Shown here in pieces: positions 13,172 to 23,955 of a stretch of 64,000 nucleotides of DNA. The stretch lies in contig SCFE01000001.1 in assembly GCA_004352715.1 (NCBI GenBank), positions 3,848,738-3,912,737 on the forward strand, given 5' to 3'. Position 1 is the first letter of the stretch, and the number at the start of each line of letters is the position of its first letter. The notes under the pieces were generated by a model. It was given only the letters and a program-made list of their open reading frames with translations. It did not search any database and was not told the origin of the DNA. This DNA comes from Hofstenia miamia (taxonomy: Eukaryota > Xenacoelomorpha > Acoela). Both the position numbers and the translations under genes were made by a program.

Positions 13172-14236
13172 ATGAGTGTGAGTCTATCATTCCAAAGAAA
13201 TGCTCCACCAATTCCAATGCGTCCTCACAGTTATGCCAGTGGTCATGAACAGCAGTCTACGCCTCACTTTGATGTGCACATCGCTGAAATCGAGCATTTG
13301 AGGGACGAATTGTCACAACAGGTGGCTCTAAGAATGGAGAGTGAACGCCAGGTTGAATCTTTACAAGCCAAAATCAACACCCAACACGTAGCATATCAAC
13401 GGATGGAGAGACAGATGTTGGAGTCAACCTTCACTCTTGAATTACAAATCCATGAGTTAAAGAGTTCTATTAACAATTCCAACCGTCCAGAAGAGATGTC
13501 AACTAACCGAGATCGTGATGAATATGTTACCCATGCTGTGTTGAATGACGCCTTAGATGAATTGGCCGAGAATTATTGGCAGAGTGGTTCAGCTCGTTGG
13601 CGTAAGCCAGCCTCCTCCAGCTGTTTCTCTGTGTGGAGTGTCCTCTTCTGTGCCTTCTGCTACTTCTCCCTAGCACAGTCAACCTACCTTTGCTCAGGCC
13701 GCTCTTACTCAAGTATCCACCTTAACAACTGGAGCTACTCCTCAAACCAGCTATGTTCAGTTGTTACCTGACCCAGTGAGCACAGTTGTCATCCCCACAT
13801 GCAAGGAGCAACATGTGAGCAATGCCAGCCCGTTCAATGAAAATTCTGGTTCTAAATGTCAGCTGAGATATTGTGAGTCAATTCTTCCTCTCAAGTCTCA
13901 TGGACATGTACAATTATTTAGTAAGCATTCTGTTCTACCCAAATTCACTGGGTGCAGTCTTTCGATGAATGGTTTTTTCTATTCAAATTGACTATGAAGC
14001 AACATAAAAACTCACAAGAGACCGCCATGTCGCAGTTCCCCTTGTATCTTAGTGGATTGGCGTACAACCAATACATGATGCTCGACTGAGGCATCAAAAC
14101 TGACTACCAGTTGTTGGTGGGTTTCTTTGAAGATCATTATCGAGCGCTGCACATTAAACATCAGTACAAGAAACTATTGTGCGACATGTCTTTTAAATTC
14201 GGCGATGATATCCGCAACTATATCACCCAGGTTGAA
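13172..14236 (+). pseudogene. gag of element B, first assembled block
   Basis: The sequence from 13172 is coiled-coil protein (heptads such as IEHLRDELSQQV and LRMESERQVESLQ), nearly identical to 14779-15187. After about 13580 the frame shifts. A Ser/Thr/Pro-rich linker follows, then HSVLPKFT (about 13925-13950) and the capsid-like region up to 14236 (IKHQYKK, DDIRNYITQVE). An in-frame TGA at about 14086 follows MMLD. The block ends at a single N (14237), and its last 135 bases recur at 15438-15572. Confidence 0.75.
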
Positions 14237-14237
14237 N

Positions 14238-14568
14238 TATCAGCTGGGATAGTTGTTTCCCCTGATCGCTGTGAGACTTCAGAGAAAGTTACCTATCAAT
14301 ACATTCTGTAACCTTCCTCACACTGAAGGATGGTGATGACGCTTTTGTGTTTCTTATTTGGCTGATGTCAACTGTTAAATTTCTTGTTTGTTTTACTTTT
14401 TCTAGTGCTTCTTTACATTGGATTTATTACCAAGTACAGCCATGTTCATTTCTTCCCTTTTTGGTCTGTTAATCACTGTTACCCCTTGTAAGTACTTTTC
14501 GTTCCTGTGTGTGTGGGAGTGCTCCCATTGTCAGTTCTGGAAATTGTTGTTTTGTTCTCTAAAGTCTA
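14238..14568 (+). other. 5' leader of element B ahead of gag
   Basis: The first ~27 bases repeat 21867-21893, which lie downstream of an LTR end and primer-binding site. It is therefore the untranslated leader between the 5' LTR and the gag start at 14569. No reading frame of note. Confidence 0.6.
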
Positions 14569-15187
14569 ATGGATTCTAGTTCTAGTCATACTGTAATTTA
14601 TTCCCCTACTTTTGGGACTCCTCCCATTTGGAGTGTCCCCTGTGCAAGTGTTGGTAACCAGGACGTTACCCCTTGTACCATTGGATTGTTACTTAATTTT
14701 TCTCAACCTTCTTCTCCTACTACCCAAAGGATGGATGATAATCACAATGCAGCTACTATTCTGTACAGCAATGCCAACGCAATGAGTGTGAGTCTATCAT
14801 TCCAAAGAAATGCTCCACCAATTCCAATGCGTCCCCATAGTTATGCCAGTGGTCATGAACAGCAGCCTATGCCTCATTTTGATGTGTACATCGCTGAGAT
14901 CGAGCACTTGAAAGATGAATTGTCACAACAGGTGGCTCTCAGGATGGAGAGTGAACGCCAGGTTGAATCTTTACAAGCCGAAATTAACACCCAACACGTA
15001 GCATATCAACGGATGGAGAGACAGATGTTGGAGTCAACCTTCACTCTTGAATTACAAATCCATGAGTTAAAGAGTTCTATTAACAATTCCAACCGTCCAG
15101 AAGAGATGTCAACTAACCGAGATCGTGATGAATATGTTACCCATGCTGTGTTGAATGACGCCTTAGATGAATTGGCCGAGAATTATT
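14569..15187 (+). pseudogene. gag N-terminal part of element B (second assembled block)
   Basis: It opens with ATG at 14569 (MDSSSSHTV), the true gag start because the leader precedes it. Residues 1-75 are Ser/Thr/Pro-rich. From about 95 to 200 it is coiled coil, 98 per cent like the first block by eye. At 15188 it jumps without a linker into a copy of the protease region, which is best explained as a mis-join rather than a fusion. Confidence 0.75.
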
Positions 15188-15436
15188 GGCTGGAGCCGCT
15201 GCCTCCATAATAAGTGACGAGTGTTGCAAAGAATTGTGCTTATATCGAGATTCGTTGTACTCTTCCAGCGCGAAGCTGATTGATGCCTCTGGGAATCCTC
15301 TCTCACTGAAAGGGCAATTAAAGGATGCATCCATCAAGATCCATGCAGAGCCCTTCAAGGTAGACCTTTTGGTAGTAGACACCTCTAATCATCGTCTCCC
15401 ATATGACCTAATCTTAGGAAATGATTTCTTATAGCG
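15188..15436 (+). other. displaced duplicate of the element B protease region
   Basis: It appears identical to 16151-16399 over ~247 bases, then a single N follows at 15437. Identity together with the N marks an assembly artefact. Confidence 0.75.
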
Positions 15437-15437
15437 N

Positions 15438-16029
15438 TGACTACCAGTTGTTGGTGGGTTTCTTTGAAGATCATTATCGAGCGCTGCACATTAAACATCA
15501 GTACAAGAAACTATTGTGCGACATGTCTTTTAAATTCGGCGATGATATCCGCAACTATATCACCCAGGTTGAACACCTGAGCAGTCTTTCGAAAGAATAC
15601 TCTAAGCACGATTTATTCTCTTACATATGCAGAGGTTTTCCTTCATCAATACGAAACCGGCTGGAAGTTCGATGCGATCCTGAGGATAGCCTCCATGAAA
15701 TTATCTGTAAGGCCATTAGCGTGGTTTACATGCTTCAGAATTCACAATGCATCAATAACAATATCACCAAGTTCTCCGGTGCATCCGGAATGAAAAACTT
15801 CGAGTTCAGGAAGCCTGCCCCTGTCAAGAAGGTGTTCGATTTATCATCGGTACGATGCTACACATGCGGAGAGAAGGGACATTTAAAATCCCAATGTAAA
15901 GCCAAGGTCCAGCTTGTTGCCGACGGTGAAGGCTTTATTTTCAAAGAACCACTTACCGAAACCTTGTGTGTTGATAACCTGGTTGATCTAGAACCCAATC
16001 ACCCCACTACATCTCAAGATTTAAATTAG
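15438..16029 (+). CDS. gag C-terminal part of element B, CCHC knuckle
   Basis: It is open from the join at 15437 to TAG at 16027-16029. The capsid-like region (about 15438-15735) aligns with elements A and D. The CCHC knuckle C-x2-C-x4-H-x4-C (CYTCGEKGHLKSQC) is at 15856-15897. The last codons before the stop carry the slippery heptamer described next, so most translation should end here and a fraction should continue into pol. Confidence 0.8.
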
Positions 16030-16074
16030 TTGGAGCACCGCCTCCTGTAAAACGTGCACAAGGTCACAATGTGC
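16020..16074 (+). promoter_or_regulatory. putative -1 ribosomal frameshift signal between gag and pol
   Basis: In the gag frame the sequence reads GAT TTA AAT TAG. T TTA AAT (16020-16026) is a canonical X-XXY-YYZ slippery heptamer. Slipping back one base gives TTT AAA TTA GTT, which is exactly the open pol frame running into the protease. Five bases later comes a GGAG/CTCC hairpin (16032-16035 with 16042-16045). A second hairpin, GCACA/TGTGC, lies at 16056-16074. Element A has lost the heptamer (TCAAACT). Confidence 0.65.
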
Positions 16075-18134
16075 TAGTTATAACTCAGTTAATCAGGAAG
16101 AACTTAATCCCTGTTGAGATGAATGGCAATATTTTTAATGCCACAGTGGATACTGGAGCCGCTGCCTCCATAATAAGTGACGAGTGTTGCAAAGAATTGT
16201 GCTTATATCGAGATTCGTTGTACTCTTCCAGCGCGAAGCTGATTGATGCCTCTGGGAATCCTCTCTCACTGAAAGGGCAATTAAAGGATGCATCCATCAA
16301 GATCCATGCAGAGCCCTTCAAGGTAGACCTTTTGGTAGTAGACACCTCTAATCATCGTCTCCCATATGACCTAATCTTAGGAAATGATTTCTTATAGCGC
16401 AATGCTTGTGTCATCAACTTCAAGAATAATACGATTTCAATCAAAGATCAGGAAGCAATGCAACTAACTACAATCCCTGATAAGGAAGTTGTTTTTGACT
16501 TGGACGAACCCATACTCCTCGAACCCAAACATTGGACTCGAGTCGCTGTGTCTTCGGATGCCAGTATTAGTGGAGACATTATGATCTCAGGGCATAGAGG
16601 CAAGTATATTCGTGGAGTTTCCTTTTCTCCAGATCTGTGCAACATAATAAGAGGGAAGACGCATGTCACTGTTCTCAATGGGTCGACTTCCTTGGTCAAG
16701 ATTGGAGTGTCGCAATTACAATTAGTAGGAGTGCCGGTGAGAGTTGAAAATATTCCAGTTACTTGTCTACCAATATGCACAGCCATGCACAACTTGGCAG
16801 CTCCCGCAAGTCCACTAAAAGTACCAACAGTCACTGAAAGTTCTCATCCGCATTTAAGTCAAAAGGAGAGAAAATCACTGGTATCCTTGCTTTATAGCAA
16901 GCACGATGTCTTTAACTATGGCACCATTAGTGTTGGTCAAGCATTAGGTGAGGAGCATGCTATTGAACTCAAACATGATTGTCCAATCCGGCTGCCAGTG
17001 CACCATGTACCAGAAAATTTAAAACCTGAATACAAAAAGATCTTGAGCGACCTAATTGAGAGCGGAATAATACAAGGAAGTAACAGCCCTTATGCTGCTC
17101 CCACTGTGTTTATTTGACAAGGCAAGAAGTATCGGCTGTGTATTGACTTTCGTAAGTTAAATGATATCATGATTAAAGACGCATATCCCCTGCCATGGAT
17201 AGAAGATATCCTCTATGATGCTAGTAAATATAAATTCTTCTCGTGTCTAGACTTATGTAAAGCCTACTGGCAGGTACTGATGCGCCCTTCGGACATCTCA
17301 AAGACCGCCTTCATAACCCCTTACGGGCTATATGAATGGAAGTATATGGCCTTTGGCCTATGCAATGCGCCAGCTACTTTCCAAAGGTATGTTACTAAAA
17401 TTCTCAAAGATGGTGCGAACCTTCTTGAGCCCGGAATTTCGGCGTATATTGATGACATTTTGGTCACAAGCAACACCTTTGAGGAACACTTAGATAAGCT
17501 TGGTCAAACCTTGGATTTGTTACAAAAAGCCGGACTCAAAGTAAATGGAACAAAGTGTGTGTTAGTCCAGACGAAGGTAATTTTTCTTGGTCGCGTCATT
17601 GAACCCGGAAAGATTTCGATAAAAAATAACACGAAGGATTTCTTAGACAAGATTGAAATGCCAAGGACTCGCCGGGATGTTCAATGCTTGATGGGCTTCC
17701 TCAACTATTACGGAATGTTCATTCCTGATCTCACCAATAAGACAAGAACGATTTCGAATTTGTTAAAGAAGTCCGTTGATTTCAAATGGACCTGGCAAGA
17801 ACAGCAGGCTCTAGATGGAATAAAATCGGAACTCAAGAAAATACTGTCCTTGAATACCCCAGATTACGCGAAGGACTTTATAATCAACTGTGATGCTAGT
17901 GCTGTTGCTATTAGCGGGATCCTCAGCCAGGACATTAATGGAGTCGAAAGTCCTGTACAGTACTTCAGCAGAAAACTTAGAGCATCGGAGAGAAATTATG
18001 GCGCGACTAAGTGCGAAATGCTCGCATTAGTCGAATCCTTAAAGAAGTTCCACTACTTTATACTTGGTCGCAAATTTATTGTTCTCACTGATAACAGCTC
18101 CCTCACTTGGTTAAAAAAAGTTCAGTGGCAATAA
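16021..18134 (+). pseudogene. pol of element B: protease, reverse transcriptase, RNase H
   Basis: One frame runs from the shift site. The aspartic protease has its active-site DTGA at 16149-16160. A TAG at 16395 falls where element A has GAG. The linker and RT start run 16458-17114, with a TGA at 17115-17117 where Arg (CGA) is likely. The RT core runs 17118-17600 with YIDD at 17445-17456. RNase H follows (INCDAS near 17884-17901). An A7 run at about 18114-18120 then shifts the frame and ends it at TAA. Damage is light: two stops and one homopolymer indel that may be a sequencing error. The enzyme copies element RNA into DNA. Confidence 0.85.
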
Positions 18135-19815
18135 ATCAAACATTGTCGCAAGATGGATCGAGTACTTAAATGACTTCTCCTTCACCATTAGACATTGCCC
18201 TGGCAAATTACACTTGAATGCGGATTATTGGACTGCTCTCCTGAGCTACGAACGTGATATTAAAAAACCAAATGGGGAAAAAGTTCCGTTTTCATTTATC
18301 CCCCATACAGAGTATCAATTGATACCTGAAATTAATGCTGACTGAAATGGAAAGCCTATTCTAACCATACTGTTGAAAGAGGAGATTTCGGAAGAGGAAA
18401 TTATTCGTTACCAACATCGCGATTGGATCCTGGATCAGATAATGAAGAGGATGGGGGATCCCTATTTCCCTACATCCCCGGAAGTAAATGGATATTTTCA
18501 TCGCTATAATTGGCATGTGACCAACAAAGGCTTACTATATGCTAAAAGTAAACATAACAATCGCCTAGCTATTCCTGAATATTTTAAACAAGACTTAGTG
18601 CATAGGGTTCATGAGCGAGGTCACCTCAGTATTCTTCAAACCGAGAAAACCTTTAACTCTAGATATGTGACCACAGGGATCCGCACTGCTGTTACAGATG
18701 TTATTGACAAATGTGAGAAATGCTTGCTAAACAACATACACCATTTCCCTCAACAACGTGCTGAAATGGAATCGCGATCAGCAGAAAGTCCGAATGAATT
18801 AGTACATGTTGATTTAGAACAACTGTCAAAAGATGACGAAGGTTTTCAGCACTTACTTGTGATGGTGGACCACTTCACCAAGTTCGCCCATATAATTCCT
18901 TTAAGCAGCACAACAGCCAAGGTGGTAGCCGAAAAAATTCTTAAAGAATGGATTCTCAAATATGGGCCGATGCACAAATTAGTTTCAGACTGAGGTCCAC
19001 AATTTGAAAGCAACCTTTTGTGTGCTCTAATGAATTAGTTGGAAGTAGTTCACAAGTTAACAACAGCCTACCACCACCAGGCAAATGGCTTGGTAGAGAG
19101 ATTGAATCGAACTCTCATTAAATTGATTCATGTAGCATTGTCTCGAGCTGTAGGGAAACAATGGAGACGAATTGTGGAATGTGTCGAATATTTTTATAAT
19201 ACGTCGGTTCATGCAACAACTGGTATCAGCCCTTTCAAAGCCATGTTTGGCAGGGAAGCCGCTACTTCACTAACAATGATGTTTCCAAAATATGCTGAAA
19301 CCAATGTGGACAATTATGTAAACAGATTAATCACTGATATGCAGCAAATTCACTTAACAATTTGTCATAATACCAATCAATCTAGCATCCGGCAAAAGAA
19401 GAATTTCAATAAAAAATTATATGGTGAGCCTCATAAGCGTGGTGATAAAGTTTTTGCCTATTTACCCCACATCACAACCGATAGCAACCAAGTACGGAAG
19501 CTCGTAACGATTGGCAAGGCCCATTTACAATTGAAAAAGTGCTNACACTTTCAAAGGCTTAAGAGAGCCATAAAAGATATAGAACATGTGATTATAGATG
19601 ATAATAACGAATTTACATTAGTAGACAACAGTGTCGATGTATATGAAAAATATGACAATTTGACTAGTTTTTCCAAAGATGAATTTTCCGACACTGAATA
19701 TCACTGTGATAAGGTTAATACTGAGAATTTAGAATCACGTACGCTCCCCCCAAGAAGGGCGAGAACTACTTATGATCCCAATATTTGGGATTTAAATCTT
19801 ANATGCCTCACCTAG
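18121..19815 (+). pseudogene. pol of element B: end of RNase H and integrase
   Basis: It continues in the next frame. RNase H ends near 18230. After TGA at 18343-18345 comes the HHCC zinc domain (VHERGH near 18607-18624, CEKC near 18712-18723). The integrase core follows: first Asp in HVDLEQL (about 18805-18825), second in VSD just before TGA at 18991-18993, and Glu in NGLVERLNRT (about 19084-19113). TAG lies at 19036-19038. Ns at 19543 and 19802 mark joins. Integrase inserts the DNA copy into the genome; three stops make this copy inactive as assembled. Confidence 0.85.
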
Positions 19816-20271
19816 GCGTGGGAGACACGTTTCTCCACTTGCTGAGGCTCGCACAAGAAAAAGAGGACGTCAGGAAGGTGCTGAGCAGAGTCTGATTCCA
19901 TGTGGGCAACACAACTTGGAGAGCCAACAGCAGTTACCCCGACGCCCTCCACATCTCTCCCCTACGTGGAGAGACACATTTCCCCACATGCGCGAGAGGA
20001 GCTGGCAAACCCCCATTTAAAAACTTTTGAATCAAGAGTACCTTTTACACCTTTACAACCTGTACATACCCCCCATATGAGCAATTTGATAGCCCCTTCG
20101 AACTCTTCCACAGCTACTTCTATCATAAGGTCACAGAAGACAGAAGAAAGAAGACGAAAACTATCGAAAGTTGGCGACGAAACATTACATCCTTACTATA
20201 TCGCAACTAGGAAATCCATAGCCATCATTCAAGATAACATTTCAGAAGAGACCAAAAATCAACTTCACTGA
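19803..20271 (+). CDS. pol tail or start of ORF3, element B
   Basis: Downstream of a single-N join lies Arg/Pro/Ser-rich sequence. The word (G/E)RH(V/I)SP occurs twice, at about 19814-19840 in one frame and about 19965-19985 in another, suggesting a small internal duplication or a join of two copies. The main frame 19900-20271 includes a basic stretch (KTEERRRKLSK) and ends at TGA. No domain is recognised. It could be the integrase C-terminal tail. Confidence 0.45.
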
Positions 20272-20289
20272 ACTTACAACAGTCACAAC

Positions 20290-20802
20290 ATGACTTGCTC
20301 AATTGATGTCATCCCTTTCGTCATAGACGCATCCCGCCAACCAAGAATCAACATGATTATAGCCTACGATTCCAGGATGATGGAAACTCTAAGTCGTCTG
20401 TATTGGCACAGTATGGTTCATACGTTTTTTGACGATGATTTCAATATATACAGTCTATGCCAGTTTTTGAATAGTGGACCAACCATTGATAGTTTTGAGT
20501 GTGTAAACGTTGATTTCAAAAATCTCCTTGTTATTTATTTTATGAGATTATCCGAAATACAGTCAGAGGACATAATGGAACAAATTGAGATTGCTTATCA
20601 CATTGCCAAAGTTGAGGGCATACATCTAATAGTCCATGGCGAGTATGAAACTTCAGTACCTGAACCAATAAAACACCTACATTTTTGTATGGAGAATTTC
20701 TCAATATTATTGAAAGATGATTATGCTCCTGTCTCTTCACATTACATGACCTCATATATACTGATTTACTTCTGTGTCAAAGAGTGCCATCGTACCATCT
20801 AG
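20290..20802 (+). CDS. unrecognised 170-residue ORF between pol and 3' LTR, element B
   Basis: ATG at 20290 (MTCSIDVIPFVIDASR) opens an intact frame to TAG at 20800-20802, only 44 bp before the 3' LTR. The protein is mixed hydrophobic and acidic, with Asp-rich FFDDDFN near residue 44. It lacks a clear signal peptide or membrane segment. I see no convincing match in the surviving ORF3 of element A, so it is either a diverged C-terminal half of ORF3 or an additional gene. It is intact although the neighbouring pol is not. Confidence 0.5.
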   Translation: MTCSIDVIPFVIDASRQPRINMIIAYDSRMMETLSRLYWHSMVHTFFDDDFNIYSLCQFLNSGPTIDSFECVNVDFKNLLVIYFMRLSEIQSEDIMEQIEIAYHIAKVEGIHLIVHGEYETSVPEPIKHLHFCMENFSILLKDDYAPVSSHYMTSYILIYFCVKECHRTI

Positions 20803-20846
20803 CCGTCAATCAGAAGTTGGTTATTGATGTTCTGCACCAAAATTAA

Positions 20847-21772
20847 TGTAGAGTCCCTCGGGGACTTCTATTGATTTTATTCTTTAAAATTTATTTTGTA
20901 TTTCTATGTCACTATGACGTCAGTATTTATTTTCGATCTCAGGTTGCTATTGCTAATTTGATGTCCCCTCGATGGTGCTTATTGTTGCTCAAATTTAATT
21001 TTGCGAGGGAAAAGAAATTGATTATGTTAAACTACATTGACCTCTGAGTATTGTAAACAAAGGCAGGTAATAGTTAAACATTTGTATAAAACCTGAGAGA
21101 AATGTAGCGATAGTTTAATAGATTTTATCTACTCTCAACTGCCGTCTTTACCGTTGTACTTTTATTTATTTATTATCTTGATGAAACTTATTGCTTAAGA
21201 TTGGCGACAATTCAGGAGTGCTTTCATTAGCACAGGGCGACACGTTGCTTCTGGGGGTCTGTTGATTACCCAGTCCGAATTGTGGACTCATTAAGTTATG
21301 CATATGGCTACGTATAAGGAAATAATAAATCTCTCTTTCGTAATTCAACACATACATGCACTTATAAAACCTAATACTGTGATGATACCATGCCGTGGGC
21401 TAGCATGAATATCTGGCAATTACAGATTATTTAATAGTGAGCTGAGAGATAACAATGAAAATGAGAGTTTGTTTTTTCTGAATTGAGATAGAAATTAAGA
21501 AAGTGAGACAAATAGGGTAGCACCAGTCAATAGGTTAAGCACTTTACTTCTGGATGTTCTGCTTCGGCTGGAAGCCATAGGAATTGGTCATCATGGTTCT
21601 TACCTAAAATAGTTTCATTACTTGGATGAATTACAAATGTTACATCTATATGTTATAAATTCTATGTTAATCCTTTTTCCAGAATTGTGGCTGTTCTGTA
21701 AACGCTATTTAAACCTTTTGTGGAGTCAATTAAGTTTCTAGTTAAGTTTCCCTACCAGCCACCAATTCTACA
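20847..21772 (+). repeat. 3' LTR of element B (926 bp)
   Basis: It begins TGTAGAGTCCCTCGGGGAC and ends CACCAATTCTACA, giving TGTAGA/TCTACA inverted ends. It contains the CRE at 20915-20922, TATAAAA at 21085-21091 and AATAAA near 21326 as possible promoter and polyadenylation signals. Because leader sequence follows directly, this copy may really be the 5' LTR placed here by the assembler. Confidence 0.85.
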
Positions 21773-21894
21773 TGGAGACTGTGACAGGATGCTGACGTGA
21801 TAACTGCTTAATCTTGTCGCTTTCTTTCAACGGTTTAGTTGTGAGTTGGTTTTCGTTTTGGGTGCATATCAGCTGGGATAGTTGTTTCCCCTGA
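21773..21894 (+). promoter_or_regulatory. primer-binding site and leader, displaced
   Basis: Directly after the LTR end comes TGGAGACTGTGACAGG. This corresponds to TGGCGACCATGACAGG after the LTR of element D. A TGG start just past the LTR is the usual primer-binding site pattern. The tRNA cannot be named with certainty. Confidence 0.6.
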
Positions 21895-21895
21895 N

Positions 21896-22181
21896 AAAAA
21901 TGTCGATCATGTTGACCAGCAATAAACTTGGTATTTGTCCGTCGGACATTAATATTTTCTCAGACACCGTAAAGAAGTACATGTGGGGCGCCACAGCTGA
22001 AACAAAATTTGCAATTTTTTATCCGACAACGCCCCTCTCAGCACCCGAAGATTTGTAGAAAGATTGCCAGGATCGACAAAATATTTTCTCAAGCAAGTTG
22101 CCAAGTTTGACATACATGGAAAGAATGAACTTTTATTCAGTACGCAACAAATGAAATACCTTGAGTGCAGGTATGGGCAGT
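21896..22181 (+). pseudogene. ORF3 fragment of element B
   Basis: It aligns with element A 4750-5010. The segment INIFSDTVKKYMWGATAE matches A's IFSETLKKYIWGTTAEN, and after a frame change the segment ending YLECRYGQ matches YPECGYNK. It lies between an N (21895) and a 12-N gap (22182-22193), so it is a stray contig end of the same element or a sister copy. Confidence 0.6.
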
Positions 22182-22193
22182 NNNNNNNNNNNN

Positions 22194-22217
22194 TACCAGC
22201 CACCAATTCTACACTTG
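22194..22217 (+). repeat. LTR terminus and target-site duplication of element B
   Basis: TACCAGCCACCAATTCTACA (22194-22213) is the exact LTR end also seen at 21753-21772. It is followed by CTTG (22214-22217), matching 12099-12102. Confidence 0.8.
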
Positions 22218-23040
22218 ATGAAAATCCATTGATACAGTAAAAATTGAATTATTTGACATTTCTGTTTCTCAATCAATCTCAAGGAATATTCTTTAGATAC
22301 ACTTTAAGGTTTAGGAAGCATTCATTTGTGAAACCTTTAGTCTATAAAATTTATAAATTTGTTTCCTAGGATTCTCCAAACATGAATTGGTGGCTTTGGT
22401 TTGGAGCTTAGCTCCATGTTGTTGTCAAAATATAATATTTTAGTTAAGGGGAGGATAAGGTTAGGTATGGTTAGGATGAGTGTTTCTTAGAAAACATTTC
22501 TTTTACAACATTTTACAACAGTTCAATATTTGCTTAATAGTAAATAACAATTTCTGAATAACCAATGGATAAATTGCATTGCATATGCAGGTGAATTTAC
22601 AACTAAGTTTGTCACTATGATTACATTTCAAATGTAGGTGTCAGGAAAACAATTTCTTACCAATGTCAAGAAGCTAATTGTACCCAGGGCTTGCAAATCA
22701 AGTTCAAGTTTTTCAGTCTGAGTTTGAGTTTTTGTGTTTTGAGTTTGAGCTTAAGTGAAGAAAATTCTAAGTACTTTCAAGATTTTTTTACACTGAGTTT
22801 CTTAGACTAAAATAAATTTAATTTTTATAATTCAGAGGTTTTTGCATTCTAAAAAGTAGATATTTGAGATTGATGGAGAAATTCCAAATAATTCAGTTCT
22901 TACTGTATATTTGTGTGGATTTTCAATTGAGTTCAAGATTGAGTATTTATGATTTTTCCTCTGAGGTTTTCTGATCAAGTTTTGTGAACTTCTGCAAACT
23001 TAAATTCTTAATATTCCAAGTACTTGAAAACTGTGGTCAT
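22218..23040. repeat. dispersed foldback repeat flanking element B
   Basis: 22218-22290 continues the arm broken at 12098. 22690-23040 carries the same family in the opposite orientation, so the two form a large inverted pair. The arm at 22860-23040, read in reverse, gives an uninterrupted version of the sequence into which B inserted. The stretch 22290-22690 holds nothing else that I recognise. There is no CpG. Confidence 0.6.
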
Positions 23041-23954
23041 GTGGCAAACCTTAACATTTCTGAATTATTGTAGTTTTAATAGTAAACAATTGAAATTTAA
23101 TATTTTGATTTTTGCAGATTCCTGGTCAACATCAAGTAATATATTCCAGTATTAACTGCTTAAAAACATAGCTGTAAAAAGAATGGATACTCACACATTC
23201 TTGCCAAGATATTTCTATACTTACAGCAAAAGAAGTAAAAGAAAAATTGCCTTCAACATTTGCAAACTAATGTTCAAATCTATACAACTGCTAAAAAATG
23301 GAATGGACTGCCTGTATAAACAACAAATATGTTTTGATTGGAAAATACCTTAGAAATATAATACAAATTTAGTATAGTAAATAATGGAATGTTTATAAAA
23401 TTAGCAATGTCTTTACAATAATGTATGAATAAAAAGAAATTCAAATAATTATGTTTCTATCCAAACACTGTCTTGGAGTACTTCTAAATATTTATTAACA
23501 ACAAATGATGAACATCAATGTTTAGAATTATATCACTTCTTTACATTTATTTGGTTGTAAATGTGTATTGTAGCATCTGCTTTGTGGCTTCTTTTCACTA
23601 AAGAAGTTGGTGCTTTTATGTCTTAAATGCATGTCAACTTAAAAAACAGGTTTTTAGATTGCATGAGTTCACAGTTTAATTGTTAACATGTAGTTTACTA
23701 TTGTTCCCTAAGCTTACCTTTTGTTTTCCTAAAAAAGGTATGTTTATTTTTTAAGCCTTCATTGTAAAAGCATTCTCACTTTTTTCAAGAAAATTTTCTT
23801 AATAAGCTTTTCTTAGGTTAACTTAAAGCTTTCATAGAAATGTTGTAGTTTTTCAACTAGGGATAAAACACTTTGTTGATTTTAATTAACACAATAATAT
23901 TACTATTGTTGTGTGGTCACTCACATGAATGCATGTAAATATATCTTCATTATC
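23041..23954 (-). other. probable 3' LTR of element C in its right part, otherwise no gene
   Basis: On the minus strand a polypurine tract ends at 23956 and is followed by TGATAATG, the likely LTR start. The LTR end could not be located, because the partner LTR lies in the gap 26313-27312. No coding signal. Confidence 0.4.
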
Positions 23955-23955
23955 A

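Larger units (their letters stand above)
12099..22217 (+). mobile_element. Ty3/gypsy element B, young insertion with CTTG target-site duplication
   Basis: The 5' LTR begins TGTAGAG at 12103 after CTTG, and an LTR end TCTACA at 22213 is followed by CTTG. The inside holds gag, protease, RT, RNase H, integrase and extra coding sequence. The visible 5' LTR (262 bp) differs from the 3' LTR at about three positions, two of them CpG transitions, so the insertion is young. The interior is scrambled: blocks of gag, protease, leader and ORF3 are duplicated or misplaced beside single Ns. Coordinates of parts are therefore assembly coordinates, not the true element map. Confidence 0.9.

Noticed and set aside
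14086-18993. Repeated in-frame TGA as evidence for a recoded TGA
   Set aside because: The elements also contain TAG and TAA stops and frameshifts, and the proposed host genes use TAA. CpG decay of CGA explains the TGAs better.
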